A stretch of 32,071 bases of DNA from an uncultured Afifella sp. (lineage in GTDB: Bacteria; Pseudomonadota; Alphaproteobacteria; Rhizobiales; Afifellaceae), in contig CAMYKZ010000040.1 of assembly GCA_947259045.1 (NCBI GenBank), positions 1 to 32,071 of the forward strand, given 5' to 3'. This document shows positions 6,517-15,142 of this stretch, one piece after another. The position numbers were made by a program, and so were the translations under genes. Every line of letters begins with the position of its first letter. The first letter of the stretch is position 1. The notes beneath the pieces were generated by a model. The model searched no databases, was not told the origin of the DNA, and saw only the letters and a list, made by a program, of their open reading frames with translations.

Positions 6517-7965
6517 ATGGCTTTGCGAATCGCATTATTGAGTATTTTGGCGTCATCGGCCCTGGCCGGTTGCAACCTCCTGCCGGGCAGTACGCCGGGC
6601 AATGTGGAGCCTGTTGCCGCTGTTCCCGGCCGCGTGTCCATCGGACTTGAAGAAGCGATCGGCGCGCGCGAGAATCCGCGAATCATTGCCGAATATGGCG
6701 GCGTCTATTCCGATCCGGATGTCGAGGCGCTGCTCGGCGGAATCGTCGGCGAACTGGTCCAGGCCTCCGATGATCCGACCCGCCGCTACCGCATTACGGT
6801 ACTCAATTCGCCTGTCGCCAACGCATTTGCGCTGCCGGGGGGATATCTCTATGTAACCCGCGGCCTGCTGGCGCTGGCCAACGACCGGTCCGAACTGGCG
6901 GCTGTCCTGTCGCATGAAATGGCCCATGTCCTGGCCAACCACGCGCTGGAGCGCGCCAGGGTCGTGCAGCGCGCCGGCATCGTCCAGAAGGTTGCCGCCG
7001 ACGTGCTCTCCGACCCGCTTGTCGGCAAGGCTACCGTGCACCGCTCGAAACTGACGCTGGCCAGCTTTACCCAGGATCAGGAAATCGAAGCCGACCGGCT
7101 GGGTATCCGCATTGCCGGCAATGCCGGCTACGATCCGTTTGCAGCCTCGCGGTTTATTGAAAAACTGCAGAAATACGCCTCGTTCCGCTCTGCAATCGGC
7201 GAAGAGGACAATGTCGATGGATTTCTGACATCCCATCCCGATGCGCCGAAACGGCGCCAGATCGCCATTCACACCGCCCGCCAGTTCGGCGCGCCGGGGA
7301 TCGGCGCCACCGGGCGGAAGGAATATCTCAAGGTTCTGGAGGGCATTATCTTCGGCGACGATCCCGCCCAGGGATATGTCCGCGGCCGTGATTTCCTTCA
7401 TCCCCGCCTTGCGATCGGGTTCTCGGTGCCGCCGGGATACCGGCTTGAGAATACCAAATCCGCCGTGCTGGCTGCAGCGGGCCGCAACCGCGCCATGCGC
7501 TTTGACGGCGTCACCGTGGGAACGGCAACCAATCCGGCCACCTATCTGGCGTCGGGCTGGGTCAACGGCCTGAAACCGGAAACGATAAGACAGATCAGGA
7601 TCAACGGCCTGCAGGCTGCAACGGCCAAGGCGCAGGCAGGCCAGTGGAGTTTCCGGATTGCCGTCATCCAGACCGGGCCGAGCGTGTATCGCATCATATT
7701 CGCCGACCGCGGGGACGGACGTGCCATTGACGGCGCGCTTGACGCCACGCTGAAAAGCTTCCGCAAACTCGGCCCGGCCGAGACGGCCCGGTTGCGTCCG
7801 CTGCGCATCGATGTCGTGCGCGCCCGCAGAGGCAACAGTGCCGCCAGCCTGGCCGGCCACATAAAAGGCACCGAACAGCGCCTGCAGCTGTTCCGCATTT
7901 TGAACGGTCTGGAAAACGGCGATGCGATCAAGCCCGGCGAATATTACAAGATTATCACCGACTAG
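6517..7965 (+). CDS. M48 family zinc metalloprotease lipoprotein
   Basis: A 482-residue periplasmic, probably outer-membrane-anchored protease. The signal peptide ends in a lipobox LAGC with the acylated Cys at 19. The catalytic HEMAH lies at 133-137 and the third-ligand motif EIEAD at about 189-193, so the zinc site is complete. This arrangement resembles BepA/YfgC, which degrades misfolded outer-membrane proteins, but no TPR region is visible. The C-terminus (about 432-482: VRARRGNSAASLAG ... RILNGL ... PGEYYKI) looks LysM-like and may bind peptidoglycan. A domain of about 150 residues between the two has no clear name. It follows the thermonuclease-like gene by 42 bases and may be co-transcribed. 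Confidence 0.92.
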   Translation: MALRIALLSILASSALAGCNLLPGSTPGNVEPVAAVPGRVSIGLEEAIGARENPRIIAEYGGVYSDPDVEALLGGIVGELVQASDDPTRRYRITVLNSPVANAFALPGGYLYVTRGLLALANDRSELAAVLSHEMAHVLANHALERARVVQRAGIVQKVAADVLSDPLVGKATVHRSKLTLASFTQDQEIEADRLGIRIAGNAGYDPFAASRFIEKLQKYASFRSAIGEEDNVDGFLTSHPDAPKRRQIAIHTARQFGAPGIGATGRKEYLKVLEGIIFGDDPAQGYVRGRDFLHPRLAIGFSVPPGYRLENTKSAVLAAAGRNRAMRFDGVTVGTATNPATYLASGWVNGLKPETIRQIRINGLQAATAKAQAGQWSFRIAVIQTGPSVYRIIFADRGDGRAIDGALDATLKSFRKLGPAETARLRPLRIDVVRARRGNSAASLAGHIKGTEQRLQLFRILNGLENGDAIKPGEYYKIITD

Positions 7966-8079
7966 GGTGTTTTAGAGCGATCCTGAGCCCGAAATTATCA
8001 GCCGCCGGCAGCATGCCGTCGTGCATCCCCGGCTGATTGTGCTAAAGCCGCCTGGGTTTATTCCGATACTGAGGGCGTG

Positions 8080-8901
8080 ATGAGCAAAGACATTCTTCTC
8101 GTTGGCTGCGGCAATATGGGTTTCGCCATGCTGGCGGGCTGGCTTGCCGGCAGCGATAAATTCGCCGGTATGAGGTTTCATGTGGTGGAACCGGCCGAGG
8201 CCCTGCGGGCACGGGCTGAAGCTGCAGGCGCGCGCGTTTACGCCGATGCCGGCCAACTGCCGGATGAATTCGGTCCCGCGCTGGTGTTTCTGGCGGTCAA
8301 ACCCCAGACCATGGACCAGGTTGCCCCGCAATATTCCAACCTTGCCGGCGGAAGAACGGTTTTTATCTCCGTCGCTGCCGGCGTGACGATTGCGACATTG
8401 TCGGCCTACCTGCCGGGCCCGACCCCGATCATCCGCTGCATGCCCAATACGCCGGCCGCAATCGGCCGCGGCATGATGGTGTCATATGCCAATCCACAGG
8501 TCGCTGAGGAAGCAAAACAGCTCGCGGCCGATCTTCTGGCTGCCTCCGGCAAGACGGCCTGGATCGACGACGAAGGCCTGATGGATGCAGTGACCGCGAT
8601 TTCAGGATCTGGCCCGGCCTATCTGTTCCATTTCATCGAATGCATGGCGTCTGCAGCCACCGCCCTCGGATTGCCGCAGGATCTGGCCGATCAGCTTGCA
8701 CTGCAGACGGTGGCAGGCGCCGGCGAACTGGCGGCACGAAGCGAAACCCCGCCATCGACGCTGCGGCAACAGGTGACGAGCCCGGGCGGCACGACGGCAG
8801 CAGCCCTTGGCGTGCTGATGGCCGACGGCGCACTGGACAAACTTGTCACCGCTGCGGCGAGAGCGGCGTGCAAGCGCAGCCTCGAGCTTGGCAAGACCTG
8901 A
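8080..8901 (+). CDS. proC: Pyrroline-5-carboxylate reductase
   Basis: Catalyses the last step of proline synthesis, reduction of pyrroline-5-carboxylate with NAD(P)H, in the cytoplasm. The protein of about 273 residues has the N-terminal dinucleotide-binding GCGNMGFAMLAGW, the conserved RCMPNTPAAIGRGM segment and the C-terminal family signature AISGSGPAYLFHFIE. Length and motifs are normal for ProC. A GTG at 8077 directly before the ATG is an alternative start; GAGGG at 8071-8075 could serve either. The 114 bases before it hold only an 8-bp inverted repeat (ATCAGCCG...CGGCTGAT) with a long loop. Confidence 0.95.
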   Translation: MSKDILLVGCGNMGFAMLAGWLAGSDKFAGMRFHVVEPAEALRARAEAAGARVYADAGQLPDEFGPALVFLAVKPQTMDQVAPQYSNLAGGRTVFISVAAGVTIATLSAYLPGPTPIIRCMPNTPAAIGRGMMVSYANPQVAEEAKQLAADLLAASGKTAWIDDEGLMDAVTAISGSGPAYLFHFIECMASAATALGLPQDLADQLALQTVAGAGELAARSETPPSTLRQQVTSPGGTTAAALGVLMADGALDKLVTAAARAACKRSLELGKT

Positions 8902-8937
8902 TCTTCACTGCGGGCCAATAATCCGGAGACAATTCGA

Positions 8938-10044
8938 ATGCCGAAAATCGATTCCGTGCAGGCGCGCCTGTTCAACATCCCGCTGGCTGAAGTGCTGAGC
9001 GACGCCAGGCACGGCGACCACACCCATTTCGAACTGATCACGGTGACGGTCGCGCTGCAGGACGGGACCGAAGGAACCGGCTACACCTACACCGGCGGCC
9101 GCGGCGGGCGGGCCATTCTGGCGATGATCGAGCAGGATCTCGCGCCCTTCGTAACCGGCCGGGACGCAGCCGGCATTGAAGCCCTGCATGAAGCGATGAA
9201 GTGGCATGTCCACTATGTCGGCCGCGGCGGCATTGCCGCCTTTGCAATTTCGGCAATCGATATTGCGCTCTGGGACATTCGCGGCAAGGCCCGCGGCCAA
9301 CCGCTCTGGAAAATGGCCGGTGGCGCCGGCAGAACATGCAAGGCCTATTGCGGCGGCATCGACCTCAATTTCCCGCTCGACAAGCTGCTTGCAAACGTGA
9401 AGGCCTACATCGATCGCGGTTTCAACGGGGTCAAGATCAAGATCGGCCAACCGTCGCTGGATGACGATGTGGCCCGCGTGGAGGCCGTCCGAGAGCTGAT
9501 CGGCGCCGATGTAGCCTTCATGGTTGACGCCAATTTCTCCATGAGCATCGACGAGGCGATCCGGGCCGCCAGGGCGTTCGAACCCTTCGACCTGTTGTGG
9601 TTTGAGGAGCCGATCATTCCGGACGATTTCGACGGTTATGCCGCCATCGCCGACGCAACCGGCGCGCCGCTGGCGATGGGCGAGAACCTGCACACGATGG
9701 AGGAATTCAAGCAGGCCTTTAGCCGCTCAAAACTGTCGTTCATTCAGCCTGATGCCTCCAATTGCGGTGGAATCACAGGCTGGCTCCAGGTGGCGGAGCT
9801 TGCCGGAGAACATGGCCTGCCGGTGTGCAGCCATGGCATGCAGGAGCTTCATGTCAGTCTGGTCTCAGCCCAGCATCATGCCGGCTGGATCGAGGTTCAT
9901 TCCTTCCCGATCGACAGCTACACAAAAAGACCTTTGATCGTTGAAGATCATCTTGCCGTTGCCCCGGATCAGCCGGGCGTCGGCGTTGAGTTTGACTGGG
10001 ACAAGCTTTCAGAGCATCGGGTTGACCGGCACCTGAACGTGTAG
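8938..10044 (+). CDS. Enolase-superfamily enzyme of the mandelate racemase subgroup (probable acid-sugar dehydratase)
   Basis: A 368-residue enzyme expected to abstract the alpha proton of a sugar acid with Mg2+. All key residues of mandelate racemase can be placed with a constant offset of +2: K166 and K168 (VKIKIG), metal ligands D197 (VDAN), E223 (WFEEP) and E249 (GEN), the D272/H299 dyad ([12 protein letters not shown]) and E319. That supports a true MR-subgroup catalyst, most likely an aldonate/aldarate dehydratase; the substrate cannot be read from the sequence. GGAGA precedes the ATG. It begins 36 bases after proC but belongs functionally with the sugar locus that follows. It is convergent with the dehydrogenase gene, 12 bases apart. 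Confidence 0.88.
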   Translation: MPKIDSVQARLFNIPLAEVLSDARHGDHTHFELITVTVALQDGTEGTGYTYTGGRGGRAILAMIEQDLAPFVTGRDAAGIEALHEAMKWHVHYVGRGGIAAFAISAIDIALWDIRGKARGQPLWKMAGGAGRTCKAYCGGIDLNFPLDKLLANVKAYIDRGFNGVKIKIGQPSLDDDVARVEAVRELIGADVAFMVDANFSMSIDEAIRAARAFEPFDLLWFEEPIIPDDFDGYAAIADATGAPLAMGENLHTMEEFKQAFSRSKLSFIQPDASNCGGITGWLQVAELAGEHGLPVCSHGMQELHVSLVSAQHHAGWIEVHSFPIDSYTKRPLIVEDHLAVAPDQPGVGVEFDWDKLSEHRVDRHLNV

Positions 10045-10056
10045 GAGCGGTATCGG

Positions 10057-11457
10057 TCAGCGCTGAACGGCAGACCCTTCAGGCTCTTCGCTCCAGAAAC
10101 CGCCCGGCCCGAACACCGCCCCGAGCGCCGTTTCAAAAAGACCCGTATCGGTGAGAAAATCGAGCACCGTATATCGCTGGCGGATATAGCGGGCTGCAAT
10201 CACCGTTCGGCGATGATGCGCACGACTCATGCCGATCCGGCCCGGATGGGTCACCACACCGGCTGCCGCCAGCATGTCACGTATCGTGGCGGCGGAAAGC
10301 AGATGCTGCCGAAGCCGGTTGCGCAATTGCGGCCAGCTTGACCGTATCCGCTCCACCCTGTCGCGCAGCGCGTCGTCGGACGGATATTTGATCCGTGTTT
10401 CCCTTATGGAGCGATCTGCGATCGTGCCACCGCCGAACCGCTGGACGATCATCGCTTCCTCGTCGGGAAGCCGTAGCCGGCTGGCGATCAGGGCATCGGC
10501 GTCAAGTGCCGTCAGGTCCTGCTCAAGCAGCCAGTCATAGAGCGACATGATCGTCAGCGTGCCAAGCGAAACACAGGCACCATGGGCGACCGGCAGGCCG
10601 TCATGGCTGATATTCTCCATTTCCCACAGATGGGCGACCTGATGATCGGCGCCGGAAGCCGGGCGCGACGAACCGTGAAATTCCATCGCCAGGCCGGCAA
10701 GCACCAGACCGGCCAGCAGCGACGCCCCGGCCTGTCGGTCTCCGCGCAAAAGAGCCGCCGGTTCGGCAAGCCAGCCGCGCAGATTGTCCTGTACCAGCGG
10801 CCAGGCAACATCATCGATTGCCTCGATGTCCAGATGATCGGCCAGAATCCAGTCTGCGCCCGCCGGCATTTTTCCGGCCAGGTCGCCATAACCCCAGCCC
10901 GTCATTTCCGTCGGCGCGCTGGCAATAACATCCAGGTCGGCGACAATAATGCGCGGCGGCTTACACTGGATCGTATGTTTGAATCCGTCTTCCGAAAGTG
11001 GCGCCCCGGCGCTGGAATACCCGTCCATCGACGCCGCGCTCGCGACACAGAAATACGGCCTGCCAACCCGGTGTGCGGCATATTTCGCCACATCGTTCAG
11101 GACGCCGGAGCCGACGACCAGCGGCACGCCGGCTTGGTTCGCCAGAATTTCGGCAACCGCATTGCCGTTGTCGGTCGTCGGCTTCAGCAGTGGCGTGCCG
11201 GGGAAAATATGCTGATGGACCGCAACGCCGGCAGATTGCACAATTTCAACGACGCGCCGGCCAGCGGCCGTCATCGTATTGTCATCGGCAATCATAACAA
11301 TCCTGTCAGCCTGAAAATGCGCGGCGAGAAGATCTGGAATCCGCTCAAGCGCATGGCCGGCAATCAGAACCGCGTCGATTGTCTGCGAGCGGTCTACTGC
11401 CGGTTTGATCGTTTTATTCAGTTGGTCGATCCAGGACGGAATGATAGATCCTGTCAA
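10057..11457 (-). CDS. sn-Glycerol-1-phosphate dehydrogenase-like protein (EgsA/AraM family), copy 1
   Basis: About 466 residues, in the iron-containing alcohol dehydrogenase/dehydroquinate synthase superfamily. Visible are the NAD-binding GSGVLNDVAKYAA (116-128), ASMDGYSS (142-149), GWGYGDLAGK with a probable metal-binding Asp near 192, and His residues in GADHQVAHLWEM (272, 276) and VAHGACVSLG (292). The family reduces DHAP to G1P or, in catabolic loci, may oxidise a polyol phosphate to a ketose phosphate. No ATG fits: the best start is TTG at 11457, with an in-frame stop 27 bases upstream. It is divergent from the HAD gene across a promoter with a large dyad, and diverged from copy 2 at 24747. 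Confidence 0.85.
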   Translation of the reverse strand: MTGSIIPSWIDQLNKTIKPAVDRSQTIDAVLIAGHALERIPDLLAAHFQADRIVMIADDNTMTAAGRRVVEIVQSAGVAVHQHIFPGTPLLKPTTDNGNAVAEILANQAGVPLVVGSGVLNDVAKYAAHRVGRPYFCVASAASMDGYSSAGAPLSEDGFKHTIQCKPPRIIVADLDVIASAPTEMTGWGYGDLAGKMPAGADWILADHLDIEAIDDVAWPLVQDNLRGWLAEPAALLRGDRQAGASLLAGLVLAGLAMEFHGSSRPASGADHQVAHLWEMENISHDGLPVAHGACVSLGTLTIMSLYDWLLEQDLTALDADALIASRLRLPDEEAMIVQRFGGGTIADRSIRETRIKYPSDDALRDRVERIRSSWPQLRNRLRQHLLSAATIRDMLAAAGVVTHPGRIGMSRAHHRRTVIAARYIRQRYTVLDFLTDTGLFETALGAVFGPGGFWSEEPEGSAVQR

Positions 11458-11488
11458 TTGTCTGAGTACCGGAATGACAACCTATCAG

Positions 11489-11532
11489 TTGTATTGACAT
11501 TGGTAAATTGCTGATCACAAATGTAATTACAA
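11489..11532. promoter_or_regulatory. Large dyad operator candidate in the divergent promoter
   Basis: TTGTATTGACATTGG (11489-11503) and CAAATGTAATTACAA (11518-11532) are inverted arms matching at 12 of 15 positions around a 14-base centre. The centre also holds the smaller dyad TTGCTGATCACAA. A plus-strand TTGACA (11494-11499) lies in the left arm. The AT-rich gap of 123 bases separates the dehydrogenase and HAD/SorC genes, so a SorC tetramer site is the natural guess. Confidence 0.55.
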
Positions 11533-11580
11533 TCGGCACTGCCGCTTCAATGAGGGCAGCGAACCGACGGAGCCAAGCTG

Positions 11581-12402
11581 ATGCGGCCATTATCTGATTT
11601 TCCGGCTGCCGACCGGCGCGCTGTGCGGGTGGTTCTCACAGACATTGACGACACGCTGACCACCGATGGCCTGCTGCCGTCTGCCAGTCTGCGGGCGCTT
11701 GAAATGCTTTCTGAAGCCGGCATGCTGGTCATTCCGGTGACCGGGCGGCCGGCCGGCTGGTGCGATCACTTTGCGCGCATGTGGCCGGTCGATGCGGTGG
11801 TTGGCGAAAATGGCGCGCTTTATCTGGCCTATGACAAGAAACTGCGAACCATGCGGAGCGGTTTCGCCAAGACCGAAGCGGAGCGCAGGGACGACCGCCG
11901 GCGGCTTGACGTTTTACGCGACACCATTTTGGCCGCGGTGCCCGGAGCCGGCATTGCATCCGACCAGGATTACCGCATCGCCGATCTGGCGGTTGATTTC
12001 TGCGAGGATGTCACCCCCCTGCCGCAGGACGCGATTGACCGGATCGTCGGTCTTTTTCATCAGGCCGGTGCAACGGCCAAAGTCAGTTCAATCCATGTCA
12101 ACGGCTGGTTCGGCGATTATGACAAGCTGACCATGACCCGCCGTTGTCTGCATGACGTTTTCAACATCGACATGGACGGCGAAAACGAAACTATTGTGTT
12201 TGCCGGCGATTCCCCCAACGATGCGCCGATGTTCTCGTTTTTCGCCAACTCGGTCGGCGTCGCCAATGTGCGTCGGTTCGATGTGCCGGCAGAGCCGGCC
12301 TGGATCACGGAAAACGAAAGCGCAGACGGGTTCTGCGAACTGACAGAGGCGCTGTTGTCTGCCCGTCGGCCGGCAAACAATGATGATGCGCCCGGAGGAT
12401 GA
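11581..12402 (+). CDS. HAD-superfamily phosphatase (subfamily IIB)
   Basis: A 273-residue hydrolase that probably removes phosphate from a sugar or polyol phosphate. The nucleophile motif is DIDDTLT (about 21-27), motif II is IPVTGRP, and the C-terminal metal site is FAGDSPNDAPMF (about 207-218). The DxDDT/GDSxND pattern and the inserted cap fit the Cof/sucrose-phosphatase-like IIB group. It is the first gene of a plus-strand unit: its TGA lies four bases before the SorC regulator ATG, and the regulator ribosome site is within its last codons. A role in clearing toxic sugar phosphates or in a dephosphorylation step is inference. Confidence 0.85.
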   Translation: MRPLSDFPAADRRAVRVVLTDIDDTLTTDGLLPSASLRALEMLSEAGMLVIPVTGRPAGWCDHFARMWPVDAVVGENGALYLAYDKKLRTMRSGFAKTEAERRDDRRRLDVLRDTILAAVPGAGIASDQDYRIADLAVDFCEDVTPLPQDAIDRIVGLFHQAGATAKVSSIHVNGWFGDYDKLTMTRRCLHDVFNIDMDGENETIVFAGDSPNDAPMFSFFANSVGVANVRRFDVPAEPAWITENESADGFCELTEALLSARRPANNDDAPGG

Positions 12403-12406
12403 AGCC

Positions 12407-13369
12407 ATGCCGATTGCGGCCAATAATGACGAGGAGGAGCGTTTCCAGGTCAAGATCGCCTGGCTTTATCACATCGAAGGCCTGACCCAGGGGGCAATCG
12501 CCGATCATCTCGGCGTGACACGGCTCAAGGTCAACCGGGCGCTCGGTGACGCCATGCGCAACGGCGTGGTCCGGGTCAGCATTGAATCGCCCTATGCCCC
12601 CTGCCTCGACCTGGAAGCCCGGTTGAAAGACCGGTTCGGGCTGGCGGGCGCCTCGATCGCACCGGAGCCATCCGACGACGCCAATGTGCAGCCGCTCGTG
12701 GGCGCCGAACTGGGCCGCTACCTTTCGATCCTGCTGACTGATCCGGCGATCAAACTGTTTGGCATCGGCTGGGGCAATACGCTGAATTTCGCCATCCGGT
12801 CGATCATGCCGTCACGGCGTGGCGATCTGGAGATTATCTCCATGATGGGCGGTTTGCCGAAAGGGTCGGGGATCAATTCCTTCGAAATCGCAACGCGCCT
12901 GGCTGATCTTTACGCTGCCGAGCGGACATTTCTGACAGCCCCGCTTTATGCCAGCACGGAAGAATCGCGCGATACGATCCGGGTGCAGGACGTCTTCCAG
13001 GACGTGCTGAACCAGATCCGCCAGGCCGACGCTATCGCCATGGGTGTCGGCGACATGACGGACCGTTCACTGCTGGTGCGCGACGGCCTGCCGGGCGGCA
13101 TCAGCGCGGAAATCCTTGTCGCCGCCGGCGCAGTCGGCGACATGCTGGGATATTTTGTCGACGAAACCGGCGCACTGATCGACCATCCGATTACCCGGCA
13201 GGTGATCGGCATCAGCCCGTTCGACCTTGCCGACATGCCGAATGTCATTCTTGCCGCGGGCGGCCAACACAAGGTGAAGATCATCACAGCGGCGCTGAGC
13301 ACGGGTATCTTCGATGTGCTTGTCACCGATCAGCGAACGGCAGAATCGATCCTCCACACGAAGCCCTGA
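12407..13369 (+). CDS. SorC/DeoR-type sugar-responsive transcriptional regulator, copy 1
   Basis: About 320 residues. An N-terminal helix-turn-helix (KIAWLYHIEGLTQGAIADHL then GVTRLKVNRALGDA, about 15-50) is followed by a sugar-phosphate-binding SorC domain (GIGWGNTLNFAIRS, ISMMGGLP, AAGAVGDMLGYFVDETG, VILAAGGQHKVKIITAAL). This is the architecture of SorC, LsrR and the erythritol regulator EryD. Such proteins usually sense the phosphorylated substrate. The ATG at 12407 has GGAGGA at 12394-12399. It is likely to act on the dyad at 11489-11532 and so control the HAD, regulator and dehydrogenase genes. A second SorC gene lies at 21543. Confidence 0.92.
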   Translation: MPIAANNDEEERFQVKIAWLYHIEGLTQGAIADHLGVTRLKVNRALGDAMRNGVVRVSIESPYAPCLDLEARLKDRFGLAGASIAPEPSDDANVQPLVGAELGRYLSILLTDPAIKLFGIGWGNTLNFAIRSIMPSRRGDLEIISMMGGLPKGSGINSFEIATRLADLYAAERTFLTAPLYASTEESRDTIRVQDVFQDVLNQIRQADAIAMGVGDMTDRSLLVRDGLPGGISAEILVAAGAVGDMLGYFVDETGALIDHPITRQVIGISPFDLADMPNVILAAGGQHKVKIITAALSTGIFDVLVTDQRTAESILHTKP

Positions 13370-13385
13370 AGAGCTCCGAACCGTG

Positions 13386-14156
13386 TCAGACGGATGCGAA
13401 CCCGCCGTCGATCAGCATGATTTCCCCGTTGACCAGATCGGATGCCGGGGCGGCCAGATAGAGCACCATATCCGCAACTTCCACAGGCTTGCCAAACCGC
13501 CCGAGCGGCGTCTTGTCGAGCATTGGCTGCCCCTTCTCCGGCTTGCCCCAGACCTGCTCGCCCATCGGCGTCAGGATGATTGTCGGGCAGATCGCATTGC
13601 ACTGGATATTGTATTTCGCCCATTCCGCCATCATCACCTTTGTCAGGCTGTTGAGACCGCCCTTGGATGCGGAATAGGCAGCGTGTTCCTCAATGGCGAT
13701 TACGCCGGCCTGGGAAGAAATATTGACGATCTTGCCGGCCTTCTGGGCAATCATGCAAGGCGCCAGTGCTTTTGCCAGCAGGTAAGGCGCGCGCAGATTG
13801 ACGGCCATCGTTATATCCCAATCTTCCGCGGAGGCTTCAAGAATGGGATCGATCAAGGCGACACCGGCATTGTTGACGAGAATATCGACCGTGCCGAAAT
13901 GCTCAAGCGCCGCCTGCGCTGTCGCCTCCGCGCCCGCCACTGTTGCCAGATCAGCGGCAATTGGCAGGAAATTGCGCCCGCGCGCCTCAACCAGTCTCCC
14001 CGCCTCTTCAAGCCCGGCCTCATCGCGGCCGGCCGCCGCGATATCGGCGCCGGCGTCGGCCAGGACCTCGCAGATTGAAAGCCCGATGCCCTTCGAGGCG
14101 CCTGTTACCAGCGCCCGTTTTCCCTGCAGCGAAAACCGCTTTGTCCAATCTGCCAT
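13386..14156 (-). CDS. Short-chain dehydrogenase/reductase
   Basis: A classical SDR of 256 residues, probably oxidising a sugar, polyol or sugar acid with NAD(P). It shows the TGASKGIG cofactor motif, NNAGVA, the catalytic Ser in NISSQAG, YSASK (Tyr and Lys) and the C-terminal GEIMLIDGG. It resembles gluconate 5-dehydrogenase and other sugar-acid SDRs, but the substrate is not readable. The ATG at 14156 has GGGG at 14163-14166 as ribosome site; an ATG at 14162 is the alternative. It is convergent with the SorC gene and divergent from the aldolase gene. Confidence 0.9.
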   Translation of the reverse strand: MADWTKRFSLQGKRALVTGASKGIGLSICEVLADAGADIAAAGRDEAGLEEAGRLVEARGRNFLPIAADLATVAGAEATAQAALEHFGTVDILVNNAGVALIDPILEASAEDWDITMAVNLRAPYLLAKALAPCMIAQKAGKIVNISSQAGVIAIEEHAAYSASKGGLNSLTKVMMAEWAKYNIQCNAICPTIILTPMGEQVWGKPEKGQPMLDKTPLGRFGKPVEVADMVLYLAAPASDLVNGEIMLIDGGFASV

Positions 14157-14162
14157 GATCAT

Positions 14163-14435
14163 CCCCTGCCATCTCATGCGAAAGTCGGATGCTATCATCG
14201 ACAGCGCGGATTCTGAAATCGCCAGCTGGCATTGTCTGCGCCCGGTCGGGTAGTCTGGAAACAAACCGCCAGGCTGGAACTCATCCATCGCAAGGTTTGT
14301 GCTCGATGAACCGGGCGACGTCGATCTGGCGGAGAGCCAGATACAAAGACTTGGCGATTTGCAGGCGTTTCTGCGTGATCGCAAACCGTTCCTGCGGTAA
14401 GCAGGGGCAACATTTCATCGGAGGAATTCACCATC
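14163..14435. other. Divergent intergenic region with a coding-like relic
   Basis: 273 bases between the SDR and the aldolase genes. On the plus strand an ATG at 14176 opens 25 codons to TAG (14251), and the same frame then stays open to TAA (14398-14400). The second part reads like coding sequence (ARFVLDEPGDVDLAESQIQR...). No ribosome site precedes the ATG. It may be a decayed gene end or chance in GC-rich DNA. A good GGAGGAA lies just before the aldolase ATG. No operator stands out. Confidence 0.35.
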
Positions 14436-15125
14436 ATGACAAGCGACGAACTCACGCTGCGGCAGGCGATCATCGACAAGTGCCGCTGGATGAACGATGC
14501 CGGGCTGAACCAGGGCACGTCCGGTAACATCTCCGCCCGCAGCGGCGACGTCATGCTGGTCACGCCGAGCGCCATTCCCTATGACGAGATGGAGCCGGAG
14601 ATGATCGTCTCCATGCCTCTTGAGGGCGATTACGGCGCCTGGTCGGGACCGCTGAAACCGTCGGTGGAATGGCGGTTTCACCTCGACATCATGATCGCAC
14701 GGCCCGAAGTGAACGCCATCGTCCACACCCATTCGACCTATGCCACCACGATGGCAATCGCCCGCAAGCCGATCCCGGCCTGCCATTACATGGTCGCGGT
14801 GTTCGGCGGCAACGATGTTCGTTGCGCCGACTATGCGCTCTACGGCACAAAGCAACTTTCCGAAAACGCCCTGAAAGCGCTTGAAGACCGGACCGGCTGC
14901 CTGCTCGCCAATCACGGTATGATCACCGTGGGCAGCGATCTGGCCCAGGCGATGTGGCGCGCGGTGGAACTTGAGACGATCGCCAAACAATATCATCTGT
15001 CGCTGACCATCGGCGGCCCCGTCATCCTGTCCGATGCCCAGATGGCGGAAACCCTGGCCGGGTTCTACGGCTACGGCCTGCAGGATAATGACAAGGCGAT
15101 AGATCAGGCAGCAGCCGACAACTGA
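14436..15125 (+). CDS. Class II aldolase, L-fuculose-phosphate-aldolase-like
   Basis: A 229-residue zinc aldolase that would split a ketose 1-phosphate to DHAP and an aldehyde (glycolaldehyde or lactaldehyde). The zinc ligands of E. coli FucA (E73, H92, H94, H155) map with a constant shift to E78, H97, H99 (VHTHS) and H160 (LANHGM), and the phosphate-binding GTSGNIS lies at 27-33. The length fits FucA/RibA-type aldolases. GGAGGAA precedes the ATG. It is followed 17 bases later by the kinase gene, and the two plus the HAD gene form a tight unit, suggesting kinase-then-aldolase chemistry. Confidence 0.9.
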   Translation: MTSDELTLRQAIIDKCRWMNDAGLNQGTSGNISARSGDVMLVTPSAIPYDEMEPEMIVSMPLEGDYGAWSGPLKPSVEWRFHLDIMIARPEVNAIVHTHSTYATTMAIARKPIPACHYMVAVFGGNDVRCADYALYGTKQLSENALKALEDRTGCLLANHGMITVGSDLAQAMWRAVELETIAKQYHLSLTIGGPVILSDAQMAETLAGFYGYGLQDNDKAIDQAAADN

Positions 15126-15142
15126 TACGGAAGGGTATCGAT

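Noticed and set aside
6553..7860. Long minus-strand open frame opposite the M48 protease gene
   Set aside because: Antisense shadow of a gene with clear HEMAH and lipobox motifs.
7990..8040. Inverted repeat before proC as a terminator
   Set aside because: Only 8 bp of stem with a long loop and no T-run.
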